DNA of 64,000 bases. Source: Candidatus Nanosynbacter sp. TM7-075. GTDB taxonomy: Bacteria > Patescibacteriota > Saccharimonadia > Saccharimonadales > Saccharimonadaceae. Positions 1-7,737 of this stretch are shown here, one piece after another (positions within the stretch are counted from its first letter, which is position 1; every line of letters begins with the position of its first letter). The stretch lies in assembly GCF_022828255.1 (NCBI RefSeq), contig NZ_JAJQJW010000002.1:248001-312000 (forward strand), read 5' to 3'. The notes below the pieces were generated by a model, which saw only the letters and a list, made by a program, of their open reading frames with translations, had not been told where the DNA came from and searched no databases. The translations under genes and the position numbers were made by a program.

Positions 1-1295
1 TTTAGATTGCCAGCTAAATTGACCAAAGTTACGCCACCACCAGCGACAATTCCCTCAGCCAAAGCCGCCTTAGTAGCCGCCACTGCATCATCAACGCGGA
101 ATTTCTTCTCGTCAATTTCCGTCTCAGTCGCGCCACCAACTTTAATAACCGCAACCTTGCCAGATAATGCCGCGGCACGCTTGTCGAATTGCTCTTTCTC
201 ATATTCGCTAGAAGCATTTTCTGAAAGCGATTTAATCTCAGCAATTCGCTCTTTCACACCTGAAGGCTTGCCCGCGCCTTCAATGATTGTCGTTTCGTCT
301 TTACCAACAATCACCTTACGCGCCGAACCCAAAACTTCCAAGCCAGCGTTTTCGAATGTCAATCCGTGATCTTCAGAAATCACAGTCGCACCAGTCAGCA
401 CAGCGATATCACGAAGTACATCTTTACGACGATCACCGAAACTTGGCGCCTTAACGGCTACGGTGTTGAATACACCCTTCAGCTTGTTTAGCACCAAAAT
501 ACTCAATGCTTCGCCTTCAACTTCATCAGCAATCAAAACCACGTCCTTTTTACCGCTTTGTGCCAATTTTTCCAACATTGGCAAGAATTCTTGCACGCTA
601 GAAATCTTCTTGTCGGTGATTAGAATTGCTGGCTTTTCGTACACAGCTTCCTGGCGACCCGCGTCAGTAACAAAGAACGGACTCACCCAACCCTTATCTA
701 AACTAAAACCTTCGACAACTTCAGCTTCCAGCTCCAAACCTTGACCAGCCTCAACAGTAACCACGCCGTCTTTGCCAACTTTCTCAATAACGCCAGCTAT
801 CAATTTACCAATTTCCGCATCTCCCGCCGAAATCGTAGCAACTTCAGCCACGCGGTCAGACTTGCCTTCAATCGGCTCAGCCAGCTTGTTCAATTCTTTA
901 ACAATTTCCGCGCCAGCTTGCTCGATGCCTTTTCTAAGTTCCATCGGATTATGTCCAGCCGCAATCAATCGATTTGCCTCTTTCAAAATCGAGTATGTCA
1001 ACACCGTTACAGTCGTTGTGCCATCGCCTGCTTGCTTGTTCAAATTCTTAGCAGCCTGCTTGATTAAATCGGCACCGACTTTGTAGCCCAGCGTTTCGTC
1101 ATCGTTTTCTGGCAATTCAATTCCTTCAGCCACAGTTACGCCGTCATGAGTAACCGTTGGACCGCCAAAACCCTTTGCAATCACAACATTGCGACCCTTC
1201 GGACCGTAAGTTACCTTAACTGCGTCGTATAGCGATTTAGCACCGCCAAGCACGCGATTTCGCGCATCGTCATCATAAAAAACTTTTTTTGCCAT
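1..1295 (-). CDS. groL: Chaperonin GroEL (60 kDa), C-terminus cut by window edge
   Basis: ATP-dependent barrel chaperonin that works with GroES to fold cytosolic proteins. The reading frame starts MAKKVFYDDDARNRVL and runs open to the window edge, giving about 431 of the usual ~540 residues. Visible family motifs are TYGPKGRNVV, the ATP-binding DGTTT run near residue 87, and the conserved VVAVKAPSFGDRRK-type stretch (here TVAVKAPSFGDRRKD) in the apical domain. A GGGGAG ribosome-binding site lies about 8 bases before the ATG, and the gene follows groES by 16 bases, so the two form one operon under the CIRCE element further upstream. Identity is certain; only the last ~110 residues are missing. 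Confidence 0.98.
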   Translation of the reverse strand, partial: MAKKVFYDDDARNRVLGGAKSLYDAVKVTYGPKGRNVVIAKGFGGPTVTHDGVTVAEGIELPENDDETLGYKVGADLIKQAAKNLNKQAGDGTTTVTVLTYSILKEANRLIAAGHNPMELRKGIEQAGAEIVKELNKLAEPIEGKSDRVAEVATISAGDAEIGKLIAGVIEKVGKDGVVTVEAGQGLELEAEVVEGFSLDKGWVSPFFVTDAGRQEAVYEKPAILITDKKISSVQEFLPMLEKLAQSGKKDVVLIADEVEGEALSILVLNKLKGVFNTVAVKAPSFGDRRKDVLRDIAVLTGATVISEDHGLTFENAGLEVLGSARKVIVGKDETTIIEGAGKPSGVKERIAEIKSLSENASSEYEKEQFDKRAAALSGKVAVIKVGGATETEIDEKKFRVDDAVAATKAALAEGIVAGGGVTLVNLAGNL

Positions 1296-1311
1296 AATTA
1301 AACTCCCCTTT

Positions 1312-1581
1312 TTATCCAACAACCGTTGCTAAAATATCTTCTTCACGAACAACCAAATATTCTGTGCCGTCAATTTTCAAATCCGTAGTCGAATATTCCT
1401 TATAGACAATTCGATCACCGACTTTGACGTTCTTCACATCGCCGCCAACTGATTTAACTTCCGCAACTACTGGCTTTTCTTTAGCGTTATCAGGCAAGTA
1501 AATTCCGCTCGCTGTCTGAGTCTTTGCTTCTTCACGCACCGCTACAACACGGTCGCCAAGAGGCTTAATAGGTGTACTCAC
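1312..1581 (-). CDS. groS: Co-chaperonin GroES, GTG start
   Basis: Heptameric lid of the GroEL folding chamber. The 89-residue protein begins MSTPIKPLGDRVVAV and ends with the typical REEDILATVVG. An in-frame ATG lies 12 bases earlier (1593), but its own first codons ATG-GAG-GAT contain the GGAGG that sits 5 bases before the GTG at 1581, so I place the start at the GTG. A still longer frame from 1641 would begin inside the CIRCE operator and is excluded. The gene is first in the groES-groEL operon and is expected to be heat-inducible through HrcA. Confidence 0.95.
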   Translation of the reverse strand: MSTPIKPLGDRVVAVREEAKTQTASGIYLPDNAKEKPVVAEVKSVGGDVKNVKVGDRIVYKEYSTTDLKIDGTEYLVVREEDILATVVG

Positions 1582-1627
1582 GTTATCCTCCATTTCGTTA
1601 ACAACGTATCTATTGTAACGCACTAAT

Positions 1628-1654
1628 TTAGCACTCGTCAAGTGTGAGTGCTAA
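1628..1654. promoter_or_regulatory. CIRCE operator (HrcA binding site)
   Basis: A perfect inverted repeat TTAGCACTC-N9-GAGTGCTAA matches the CIRCE consensus exactly in both 9-base arms. It lies in the groES leader, 46 bases before the GTG start. CIRCE is the binding site of the HrcA repressor, which releases on heat stress; hrcA itself is not in this window. Confidence 0.97.
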
Positions 1655-1674
1655 TTATCTAGATATTATTCGGT

Positions 1675-1680
1675 ATTATA
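1675..1680 (-). promoter_or_regulatory. Probable groESL -10 box
   Basis: A perfect TATAAT on the minus strand lies 20 bases upstream of the CIRCE repeat, which would put the operator just after the transcription start, the usual arrangement. No convincing -35 box is visible. The box overlaps the last codons of the preceding minus-strand gene. Confidence 0.55.
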
Positions 1681-2005
1681 CGATTAGTAGCTCAGGGAAA
1701 TTATCATCACCATCATCGCCTTTTTCCGATGCAGAGATTCTTCCCGTAAAGGCAACCCCCTTAATAGCAACTTCCCCCATTGTTATAATCATTCTAGTAT
1801 TTTCACTGCTCTTTCCAACATCAATAGAAGCAGCTGAAAAGGTAGCTTCCTCTTTCTTAGGAACAACACCTCTTCTTTTTGCAATATCATTACCATCAAG
1901 ATTCCCCTCAATCGTTATTGGAAATTCTGAACCCAACGGATTAGTGCGTAATGTAGCATCAAGCTCCTGAAGATTAGCTGGCTTAATAACTTTATAAGCT
2001 TCCAT
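1676..2005 (-). CDS. Hypothetical protein, second gene of a two-gene unit
   Basis: 109-residue soluble protein with no signal peptide or membrane segment that I recognise. It starts MEAYKVIKPANLQELDATL and ends in an acidic, glycine-rich tail (SEKGDDGDDNFPELLIV). The middle has alternating hydrophobic residues (PITIEGNL, MIITMGEVAIKGVAF) suggesting a small beta-rich domain. It begins 7 bases after the stop of the nuclease-like gene upstream, so the two are very likely co-transcribed and functionally linked. The function is unknown. An immunity, antitoxin or accessory role to its neighbour is only a guess from position. Confidence 0.7.
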   Translation of the reverse strand: MEAYKVIKPANLQELDATLRTNPLGSEFPITIEGNLDGNDIAKRRGVVPKKEEATFSAASIDVGKSSENTRMIITMGEVAIKGVAFTGRISASEKGDDGDDNFPELLIV

Positions 2006-2012
2006 ACTCTAC

Positions 2013-2873
2013 CTAGACTGCCCTTCCCAGCGTTCTTTGAGCTTTGCTACGCCTTTGCCTTTCAATGGCAACTATTTCCTTAATTTTTTTCTCATAGTAA
2101 GAACATTTACTCTTGATAGTTCTGTCTTCAGGAAGCACTCTACCACAAAAATCATCATCATCAAATTCCGACCAGATTACATAATAACCCGGTCTACGAT
2201 TCCTTTCTTTTGCCTTATAAGCAGAAATTTTAGTCGCTTTTATATCAATGTTAAATTCAAACCTTTCGCCTTGATCATCGACATAGTGAACACGAATATC
2301 TCCTCCATTAAGATCATCTTCAGTACTAGTCATTTCAGCAAGTTCAACTCCCGGAGTCCAGTTTAAGGCACTTTCAGCAGCAATTTCATGGCGCATTCCC
2401 TGAATCACAGCATAAAACGACTGACTAGCGTACTCAATCTCCGAGCGAGTATAATTAAGCATTAACATAACCTCATTGATGGAATCCATAGTTTCCTTCA
2501 TACTACTACACTGCTCTTCATCTATCATAGTACGTATGATTTTATTGAATGTCGTAACTGTTTCTTTACACTTTTTTATCTCTTTGTGAGACATATCACT
2601 CTTATGATTATTAAGCTTTACCTGAGCATCAAGCCAATACGGCATAATTTGTATTAATTTCAGAGCTCTGTCTTCGTCTGTTTCATATTGACTTTCTTGT
2701 TTACTACGCTGAATATCTATAGCTTTAGACACAACATGCCGCTTTGCCCCTACCGTTTTTAATGCCGTCCCACCTAACTTTGAGCATATTTCCATATACT
2801 CAGAAGATCTCGTGACCTCAGCAGCAACCTCACTCAATCTCATTCGCTCTCTATTGGATCTGCTTGTATTCAT
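2013..2873 (-). CDS. Hypothetical protein with PD-(D/E)XK nuclease-like C-terminal region
   Basis: 286-residue soluble protein that I cannot assign to a named family. The first ~170 residues are mostly helical and charged. The region from about residue 170 shows the order typical of the PD-(D/E)XK nuclease fold: a helix with glutamate (RHEIAAESALNW), then a strand with aspartate (NGGDIRVHYV), a turn, and a strand carrying D-x-K (FEFNIDIKAT), followed by a hydrophobic strand YYVIWSEF. I see these residues directly; the fold and any nuclease activity are inference. The gene has an extended -10 box 7 bases before its ATG and no ribosome-binding site, and is followed at once by a 109-residue partner. 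A restriction, defence or housekeeping DNA-repair role are all possible. Confidence 0.72.
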   Translation of the reverse strand: MNTSRSNRERMRLSEVAAEVTRSSEYMEICSKLGGTALKTVGAKRHVVSKAIDIQRSKQESQYETDEDRALKLIQIMPYWLDAQVKLNNHKSDMSHKEIKKCKETVTTFNKIIRTMIDEEQCSSMKETMDSINEVMLMLNYTRSEIEYASQSFYAVIQGMRHEIAAESALNWTPGVELAEMTSTEDDLNGGDIRVHYVDDQGERFEFNIDIKATKISAYKAKERNRRPGYYVIWSEFDDDDFCGRVLPEDRTIKSKCSYYEKKIKEIVAIERQRRSKAQRTLGRAV

Positions 2874-2880
2874 AACTGCT

Positions 2881-2889
2881 ATAATACCA
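2881..2889 (-). promoter_or_regulatory. Extended -10 promoter, leaderless type
   Basis: On the minus strand TGGTATTAT lies 7 bases before the ATG at 2873, with no ribosome-binding site between. The transcript would begin at or next to the start codon. Confidence 0.5.
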
Positions 2890-2941
2890 TAAAATCATTA
2901 AAAAAGCAACCCCACGCCCTTCTCCCTACTATTCCTCAATC

Positions 2942-2950
2942 TGTTATAAT
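2942..2950 (+). promoter_or_regulatory. Extended -10 promoter of murF, leaderless type
   Basis: TGTTATAAT ends 6 bases before the murF ATG and no ribosome-binding site fits in the gap, so a leaderless messenger is expected. Confidence 0.6.
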
Positions 2951-2956
2951 AACTCC

Positions 2957-4246
2957 ATGCAATTATTCAAACATCTCTTAGAAACAATTCTCGGCTCTTA
3001 TGTAAAAAAATATCTTAAATCTCATCCCGACGCCAAGCTAATTGCCGTAGTTGGCAGCGTTGGTAAAACTAGCGTAAAATCAGCAACCGCCACTGTTCTA
3101 TCAGAAAAATTCACCGTGCGCCATAGTCGCGGCAATTTGAATACAACCTTAAGTGCGCCGCTGGAAATCTTAGGCGTAGACGGGCCAAAAAACGCCAAAT
3201 CTCCCCTAGCCTGGCTAAAAGTCTTCTTCGCAGCACACGCCAGCGTAAAAAACCCCGAATCGCCAGATGTAATTATTCAAGAATGCGGTATTGATTGCCC
3301 TGGTGAAATGGCTACTTTTATGCGCTATATTCAGCCCGACATTGCCATAATTACCTCTGTTGCTCCTGAGCATATGGAGTTTTTCAAAAATATGGATACG
3401 GTAGCTCATGAGGAATTGTCCATTAGCCAAGTCGCTAAAAAAACCATCTTCAACCTTCACGATATCGATAAAAAATATCATAATCTCATAGTTGGAAATC
3501 GCGTGAGTTACGGCGACGAATCCGCTGATGTTTTCCTGGAAATTAAAAAGACTACAGATACTGGTTGTATTGTCAATTTAAAACACTCCGAAGAAACTTC
3601 TCAGGATATAAATATTTCTGTATTGGGCAAACACAACATCCGCTCAATCACTGGCGCGGCGGCGGCGGGATTAGCCTGCGGAATGAATATTGAAGAAGTT
3701 GCGGCGGTTTTAACAAAAATCAAACCAGTTTCAGGTAGAATGAATATTTTACGCGGCATACGCGGCTGTACATTACTGGACGACACTTATAACGCTAGCC
3801 CTATTGCCATGGAAAATTCGTTAAAAACGCTCTATTCCATCTCTGCCAATCATAAAATTGCCGTATTGGGCGATATGAATGAACTGGGCGAAACATCTGA
3901 ATCAGAGCATAAAAAAATCGGTGAAATTTGCGACACTAAACAGCTAGAATTACTCGTCACCGTTGGTAAACTGGCTAAGAAACACCTCGCGCCAATCGCT
4001 AAGAAAAATGGCTGTAAAGTAATTTCTTTTGACACGGCGCTTGAAGCTGGAGAATTCCTGAAAAATAGCGACATTAAAGATACGACAATTCTATTCAAAG
4101 GCTCACAGGGCGGCATTTACCTTGAAGACGCCGTGAAAGAATTGCTACTCGACCCAAGCGATGCAGAAAAATTAGTTCGTCAATCACAAAGCTGGAAACA
4201 AATTAAAGCGAAATTTTACGACTCTTTTTCTCAATCTCAGAAATAA
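2957..4246 (+). CDS. murF: MurF-like UDP-MurNAc-peptide ligase lacking the usual N-terminal domain
   Basis: Mur ligase family enzyme expected to add D-Ala-D-Ala to the UDP-MurNAc-tripeptide in peptidoglycan synthesis. Its 429 residues carry the ATP-binding P-loop GSVGKTS at residues 33-39, the central-domain HNIRSITGAAAA stretch and the C-terminal LDDTYNASPIAMENSLKTL motif characteristic of MurF. In well-studied MurF proteins the P-loop sits near residue 105 behind a UDP-sugar-binding domain; here only 32 residues precede it. The start is fixed by a leaderless-type promoter 6 bases upstream. The gene converges with murE and their coding ends overlap by 44 bases. Family membership is secure; the missing N-terminal domain leaves the exact substrate mode open. 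Confidence 0.88.
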   Translation: MQLFKHLLETILGSYVKKYLKSHPDAKLIAVVGSVGKTSVKSATATVLSEKFTVRHSRGNLNTTLSAPLEILGVDGPKNAKSPLAWLKVFFAAHASVKNPESPDVIIQECGIDCPGEMATFMRYIQPDIAIITSVAPEHMEFFKNMDTVAHEELSISQVAKKTIFNLHDIDKKYHNLIVGNRVSYGDESADVFLEIKKTTDTGCIVNLKHSEETSQDINISVLGKHNIRSITGAAAAGLACGMNIEEVAAVLTKIKPVSGRMNILRGIRGCTLLDDTYNASPIAMENSLKTLYSISANHKIAVLGDMNELGETSESEHKKIGEICDTKQLELLVTVGKLAKKHLAPIAKKNGCKVISFDTALEAGEFLKNSDIKDTTILFKGSQGGIYLEDAVKELLLDPSDAEKLVRQSQSWKQIKAKFYDSFSQSQK

Positions 4247-5519
4247 TTTCCTGAACGACCTTCTTGTCATTCCACGGAATTCGCTTGCCATTCACAATTC
4301 GGTACTGCTCATGACCCATACCCGTAATCAGAACCGTATCACCACGAACAGCTGACCTCAGAGCTTGATAAATCGCCTGTTTTCGATCAGCAATTTCCGT
4401 CATTTTATGAGCCTTTTTCGTTCGCTCAATTCCCTGACGAATCATTGCCCGAATTTCATCTGGATTTTCGTTATAGCTTTCCTCGTCAGTTAGGAAAATC
4501 CTATCCGCCAAATTAGCCGCCAGTTCGCCCATAATCGGTCGCTTTGTCTTATCTCTGTCACCGCACGCACCAAACACCAAAGTTAATCGCCCCTTGGTAA
4601 TTTTATGAGTGGTTTTTAGCAATTTTTCCAGCGCGTCTGGTGTGTGAGCATAATCCACAATAATATCAATTCCAAGCTTATTCTCTACTCGCTCGAATCG
4701 TCCAGGAATAGCCTCCAAGTTCGCTACGCCCTCTTGGATATCTTCTAACTTTATTCCCAACAAATACGCCAACGACACCGCAGCCGACATATTCATCACG
4801 TTAAATTCGCCAGGCAAATTAGTCGCCAACTCCAAATGAGTTTGATGATCAATCAGCAGACTCGCCTCTGTTCCCTTTTTATATAACTTAACATGCATCA
4901 AGTGAGCTTCAGCTTCCGGATTTGTTCCGTAAGTCATTTTCTCACCAGAAGCCGTAAACTTATCAAAATATTCAAACCACTCGTCATCACGATTCAGCAC
5001 GATATATTTCGGATTTTTCTTAAACAATTTAGCCTTAGCCGCCGCGTAAGCTTCCATCGTTTTGTGATAATCCAAATGGTCTTGAGTCAAATTAGTCATC
5101 ACCGCCGCCTCAATTGGCACGCCGTCAAACTTATGCTGTGATAAAGCGTGACTTGTTGCCTCTAAAATCACATATTCCACGCCTTCACGCTGAGCCGTCT
5201 GGAAAAAACTAAACAGTCTTGCCACAGTCGGCACCGTCGCATTCAAATCATTTATCTTTTCCTTGCCAGCAATTTCAATCACCGCCGTCGTAAATAATGC
5301 AGTCTTAAAGCCAGCCTCTTTCAAGATCTCATTGATGTAACAAGCAGTCGTAGTTTTCCCGTTCGTCCCTGTTACTGCAATAATTCTCAAGCCACGAGCT
5401 GGATTGCCGTATCTCAGGCTAATCATCTTCGTGCGCGCAACTCTATAGGCGTTTTCGGTTTTTTCCAAAGCTCCTTGAGGTAGCGTTTTTCTAGCAATTT
5501 TTACCAACTCGTTTTTCAT
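4203..5519 (-). CDS. murE: MurE-like UDP-MurNAc-dipeptide ligase with shortened N-terminus
   Basis: Mur ligase that should add the third amino acid of the peptidoglycan stem. The 438-residue protein shows P-loop GTNGKTT at residues 51-57, the EATSHALSQ and MTNLTQDHLDYH motifs, IPGRFERV, DYAHTPDALEKLL and the GACGDRDKTKRP motif, all typical of MurE. The substrate-selecting loop reads NENPDE, neither the DNPR of diaminopimelate enzymes nor the DNPA type of lysine enzymes, so the third residue cannot be read off. Only about 50 residues precede the P-loop, against roughly 110 in classical MurE. I start at MKNELV; a longer frame (to 5639) would run into the opposite-strand tsaD. MGIMKNELV from 5528 is an alternative. 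Confidence 0.88.
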   Translation of the reverse strand: MKNELVKIARKTLPQGALEKTENAYRVARTKMISLRYGNPARGLRIIAVTGTNGKTTTACYINEILKEAGFKTALFTTAVIEIAGKEKINDLNATVPTVARLFSFFQTAQREGVEYVILEATSHALSQHKFDGVPIEAAVMTNLTQDHLDYHKTMEAYAAAKAKLFKKNPKYIVLNRDDEWFEYFDKFTASGEKMTYGTNPEAEAHLMHVKLYKKGTEASLLIDHQTHLELATNLPGEFNVMNMSAAVSLAYLLGIKLEDIQEGVANLEAIPGRFERVENKLGIDIIVDYAHTPDALEKLLKTTHKITKGRLTLVFGACGDRDKTKRPIMGELAANLADRIFLTDEESYNENPDEIRAMIRQGIERTKKAHKMTEIADRKQAIYQALRSAVRGDTVLITGMGHEQYRIVNGKRIPWNDKKVVQEIISEIEKKSRKISL

Positions 5520-5543
5520 AATACCCATTTTACCACTTATATT

Positions 5544-5552
5544 TGCTATAAT
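5544..5552 (+). promoter_or_regulatory. Extended -10 promoter of tsaD, leaderless type
   Basis: TGCTATAAT ends 8 bases before the tsaD ATG with no ribosome-binding site in between. The region also separates the divergent murE gene. Confidence 0.58.
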
Positions 5553-5560
5553 AAAAACAA

Positions 5561-6631
5561 ATGAGGATTTTGGGAATTGAATCCAGTTGCGACGAAACAG
5601 CGGCGTCAATAGTTGAAGATGGCGAACGCTTGCTTTCAAATGTCGTCAATTCACAAATCGATATTCACGCAGAATACGGCGGAGTTATTCCAGAAATTGC
5701 CGCTCGTAGTCATTTGGAAGTTGTAAATCCCGTCATTAAAAAAGCTTTGTCTGACGCAAATTGCACTTGGGATGATATCGACGCCATCTCTGTTACTTAC
5801 GCGCCGGGGCTTATTGGCTCGCTATTAATCGGTACTCTCGCCGCTAGAACTCTCGCTATTATCCATAATAAGCCGCTCTTTAAGATTCATCACGTAGAAG
5901 CTCACGTGTACGCCAATTTTATCAATAAGCAATCTGACAATTTATCTCTAACATTGCCGAAACAGCAGCCGTCATTCCCTATGCTTTCGTTGATCGTTTC
6001 AGGCGGACATTCGCAACTTGTCCTATTTAAAAATCACGGTGATTATCAGCTTATTGGACAAACTCAAGACGACGCGGTTGGTGAAGCGTTTGATAAAGTT
6101 GCTAAAATCATCGGCTTGCCATATCCTGGCGGCCCAGCCATTGCTAAAGCCGCCGAACTTGGCGATCCACACGCGTTCCACTTGCCTATTGCCAAACTAT
6201 CCGGCGAATACGATTTTTCTTTCTCTGGGCTTAAGACAGCCGTTTTGAGAGCCGTTCAGCACGAAGTCGGTAAAGACTTCACTTTTCCTTCTCGTGAGCT
6301 TCCAGCGCTCGTAGATGACGAATTACGACGTAATATGGCAGCGAGTTTCCAATATACAGCCATAAAAACTCTCGTAAATAAAACCAAAAAGGCGTTTGAC
6401 AATTTCCAGCCAGCCTCCGTTGTAATCGCTGGCGGAGTTGCAGCTAATCAAGAGTTGCGCCGTCAATTACGCGAAGCTTTGCCGATTGACATCGAATACG
6501 CCCCTATCCAACTCTGTACAGACAACGCCGCAATGATTGCCACTCTCGGTTATTTCAGATCTCAAATTGACGAACCGACAGATCCATACGACTTAGAAGT
6601 TCAGCCAAGTTTATCAATGACAGCAATATAA
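5561..6631 (+). CDS. tsaD: tRNA N6-adenosine threonylcarbamoyltransferase TsaD
   Basis: Catalyses the final transfer of threonylcarbamoyl to A37 of ANN-decoding tRNAs, acting with TsaB, TsaC and TsaE. The 356-residue length is normal. Visible motifs are the opening MRILGIESSCDETAASIV, the metal-binding HHVEAHVYA, LIVSGGHSQLV, the GEAFDKVAKIIGLPYPGG stretch, FSFSGLKTAV and VIAGGVAANQELR near the C-terminus. Partner genes tsaB and tsaE are not in the window. A FemAB-type gene follows after 18 bases on the same strand, so both probably share the promoter upstream. Confidence 0.97.
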   Translation: MRILGIESSCDETAASIVEDGERLLSNVVNSQIDIHAEYGGVIPEIAARSHLEVVNPVIKKALSDANCTWDDIDAISVTYAPGLIGSLLIGTLAARTLAIIHNKPLFKIHHVEAHVYANFINKQSDNLSLTLPKQQPSFPMLSLIVSGGHSQLVLFKNHGDYQLIGQTQDDAVGEAFDKVAKIIGLPYPGGPAIAKAAELGDPHAFHLPIAKLSGEYDFSFSGLKTAVLRAVQHEVGKDFTFPSRELPALVDDELRRNMAASFQYTAIKTLVNKTKKAFDNFQPASVVIAGGVAANQELRRQLREALPIDIEYAPIQLCTDNAAMIATLGYFRSQIDEPTDPYDLEVQPSLSMTAI

Positions 6632-6649
6632 CGTTGTGAGGATTACAAC

Positions 6650-7576
6650 ATGAATCAACATTTTCTACAATCATCAGCCTGGGAAAAATTTCAACAATCG
6701 CTCGGTCGAAAAGTCTTTCACAACAGAGGTGAAGGATGGGAATATTTCGCAATATTAGAGCACGGCACGGGCAATTCTCGCTTATACTGCCCTTTTGGTC
6801 CAACCGCCACTAATGAGAAAAATTTGCAGTTGGCATTAAAAGATCTCGTTGACCTAGGTAAAAAACTTGGCGTTACTTTCCTTAGAGTCGGACCGGTTAA
6901 ACCCACCTTTTCTAAGGTATTATATGATGAGAATTGGAAGAAAGCCACTTACGTCCATTTGCAGCCAGAACATACGCATATTATCAATCTCCAGCAGCCA
7001 GAGGAAGAGATTATAGCAAGCATGGCGCAACCTGTAAGGAATTGTTATAGGAATTATCACAAAAAAGGTGTAACGGTCCATCAATCTCAAAACCCAGACG
7101 ATATTAAATATTTCTTAGAATTGATACACAAAGTCGCCAAACGAACTGGTATGTCGCCGCACCCAGATTCATATTTTCATAAGCAAGCTGGTTCCCTGCT
7201 GCCATCAAAGGACGCTTCATTCTGGTACGCGACATGTGATAATAAAGTAATTGCTACTGCCCTATTTTTCGACTCAAAAACAACTCGAATTTACGCGCAT
7301 GCAGCAGCAAATTCTACACCAGAATATCGCAAACTTAACGCTGGAACCGCCCTGCTCACCGAAGCGATAATCGATGCAAAACATCGCCAAATGGAGAAAG
7401 TCGATTTATACGGAATTGCTCCTGAAAACGCACCAAAAAATCACCCGTGGGCTGGCTTTACGAAATTCAAGCGATCATTCGGCGGCGAAGATGTCTATTC
7501 TGGGTCAACCTGGGAACTTCCCTTAAAGCCACTTCAATATTGGCTATATCGAGCATATCAAACGATCAGAAAATAA
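6650..7576 (+). CDS. FemAB-family peptidoglycan bridge aminoacyltransferase
   Basis: Member of the FemA/FemB/FemX family (double GNAT fold), which uses aminoacyl-tRNA to add amino acids to the peptidoglycan precursor side chain on the cytoplasmic face. The 308 residues show the typical start FLQSSAWEKFQQSLG, the VGPVKPTF segment, MAQPVRNCYRNYHKKGVTV, and a C-terminal acetyltransferase-like half ending GFTKFKRSFGGEDVYSGSTWELPL. There is no long coiled-coil insert, as in short single-chain versions. A small hairpin (GTTGT/ACAAC) places the AGGA ribosome-binding site in its loop just before the ATG. The amino acid added cannot be told from sequence. The gene is probably co-transcribed with tsaD. 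Confidence 0.88.
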   Translation: MNQHFLQSSAWEKFQQSLGRKVFHNRGEGWEYFAILEHGTGNSRLYCPFGPTATNEKNLQLALKDLVDLGKKLGVTFLRVGPVKPTFSKVLYDENWKKATYVHLQPEHTHIINLQQPEEEIIASMAQPVRNCYRNYHKKGVTVHQSQNPDDIKYFLELIHKVAKRTGMSPHPDSYFHKQAGSLLPSKDASFWYATCDNKVIATALFFDSKTTRIYAHAAANSTPEYRKLNAGTALLTEAIIDAKHRQMEKVDLYGIAPENAPKNHPWAGFTKFKRSFGGEDVYSGSTWELPLKPLQYWLYRAYQTIRK

Positions 7577-7595
7577 CCTTAATTTCATCCATCAC

Positions 7596-7618
7596 ACCAC
7601 ATAAATTTGTGGTATAAT
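7596..7618 (+). promoter_or_regulatory. valS promoter with overlapping inverted repeat
   Basis: The extended -10 TGGTATAAT (box 7613-7618) is overlapped by a perfect inverted repeat ACCACA-N6-TGTGGT at 7596-7613. A symmetric site against a -10 box is the normal position of a repressor operator, but no regulator is identifiable here. Confidence 0.55.
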
Positions 7619-7624
7619 TAAGAT

Positions 7625-7737
7625 GTAATATAAACATGTGGAGAAATTAGAGGATTACATAAATAAGGGCTTTTGCACGTGAAAAGCTACTTTGTTTTCT
7701 TTTGTCTTTTTTCACATGAAAAACCATGGAATAATTT
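7625..7737 (+). promoter_or_regulatory. Structured leader of valS
   Basis: This is the only long leader before a housekeeping gene on this side of the window (about 110 bases). It can form two mutually exclusive hairpins: GCTTTT pairing with AAAAGC around a 7-base loop, or the GTGAAAA of that same region pairing with TTTTCAC downstream of a T-rich run. That layout resembles an attenuation switch. No T-box core sequence and no short leader peptide rich in valine is visible, so the mechanism is only a guess. Confidence 0.35.

Noticed and set aside
7..1086. Four plus-strand open frames opposite groEL
   Set aside because: groEL on the minus strand explains the whole stretch; the frames have no starts with ribosome-binding sites.
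5520..5639. Extension of murE upstream into tsaD
   Set aside because: It would overlap the start of tsaD on the other strand and adds non-conserved sequence; MKNELV is a better start.
7619..7737. T-box riboswitch in the valS leader
   Set aside because: The leader is too short and no T-box core (AGGGTGG-N-ACCGCG type) or specifier stem is visible.
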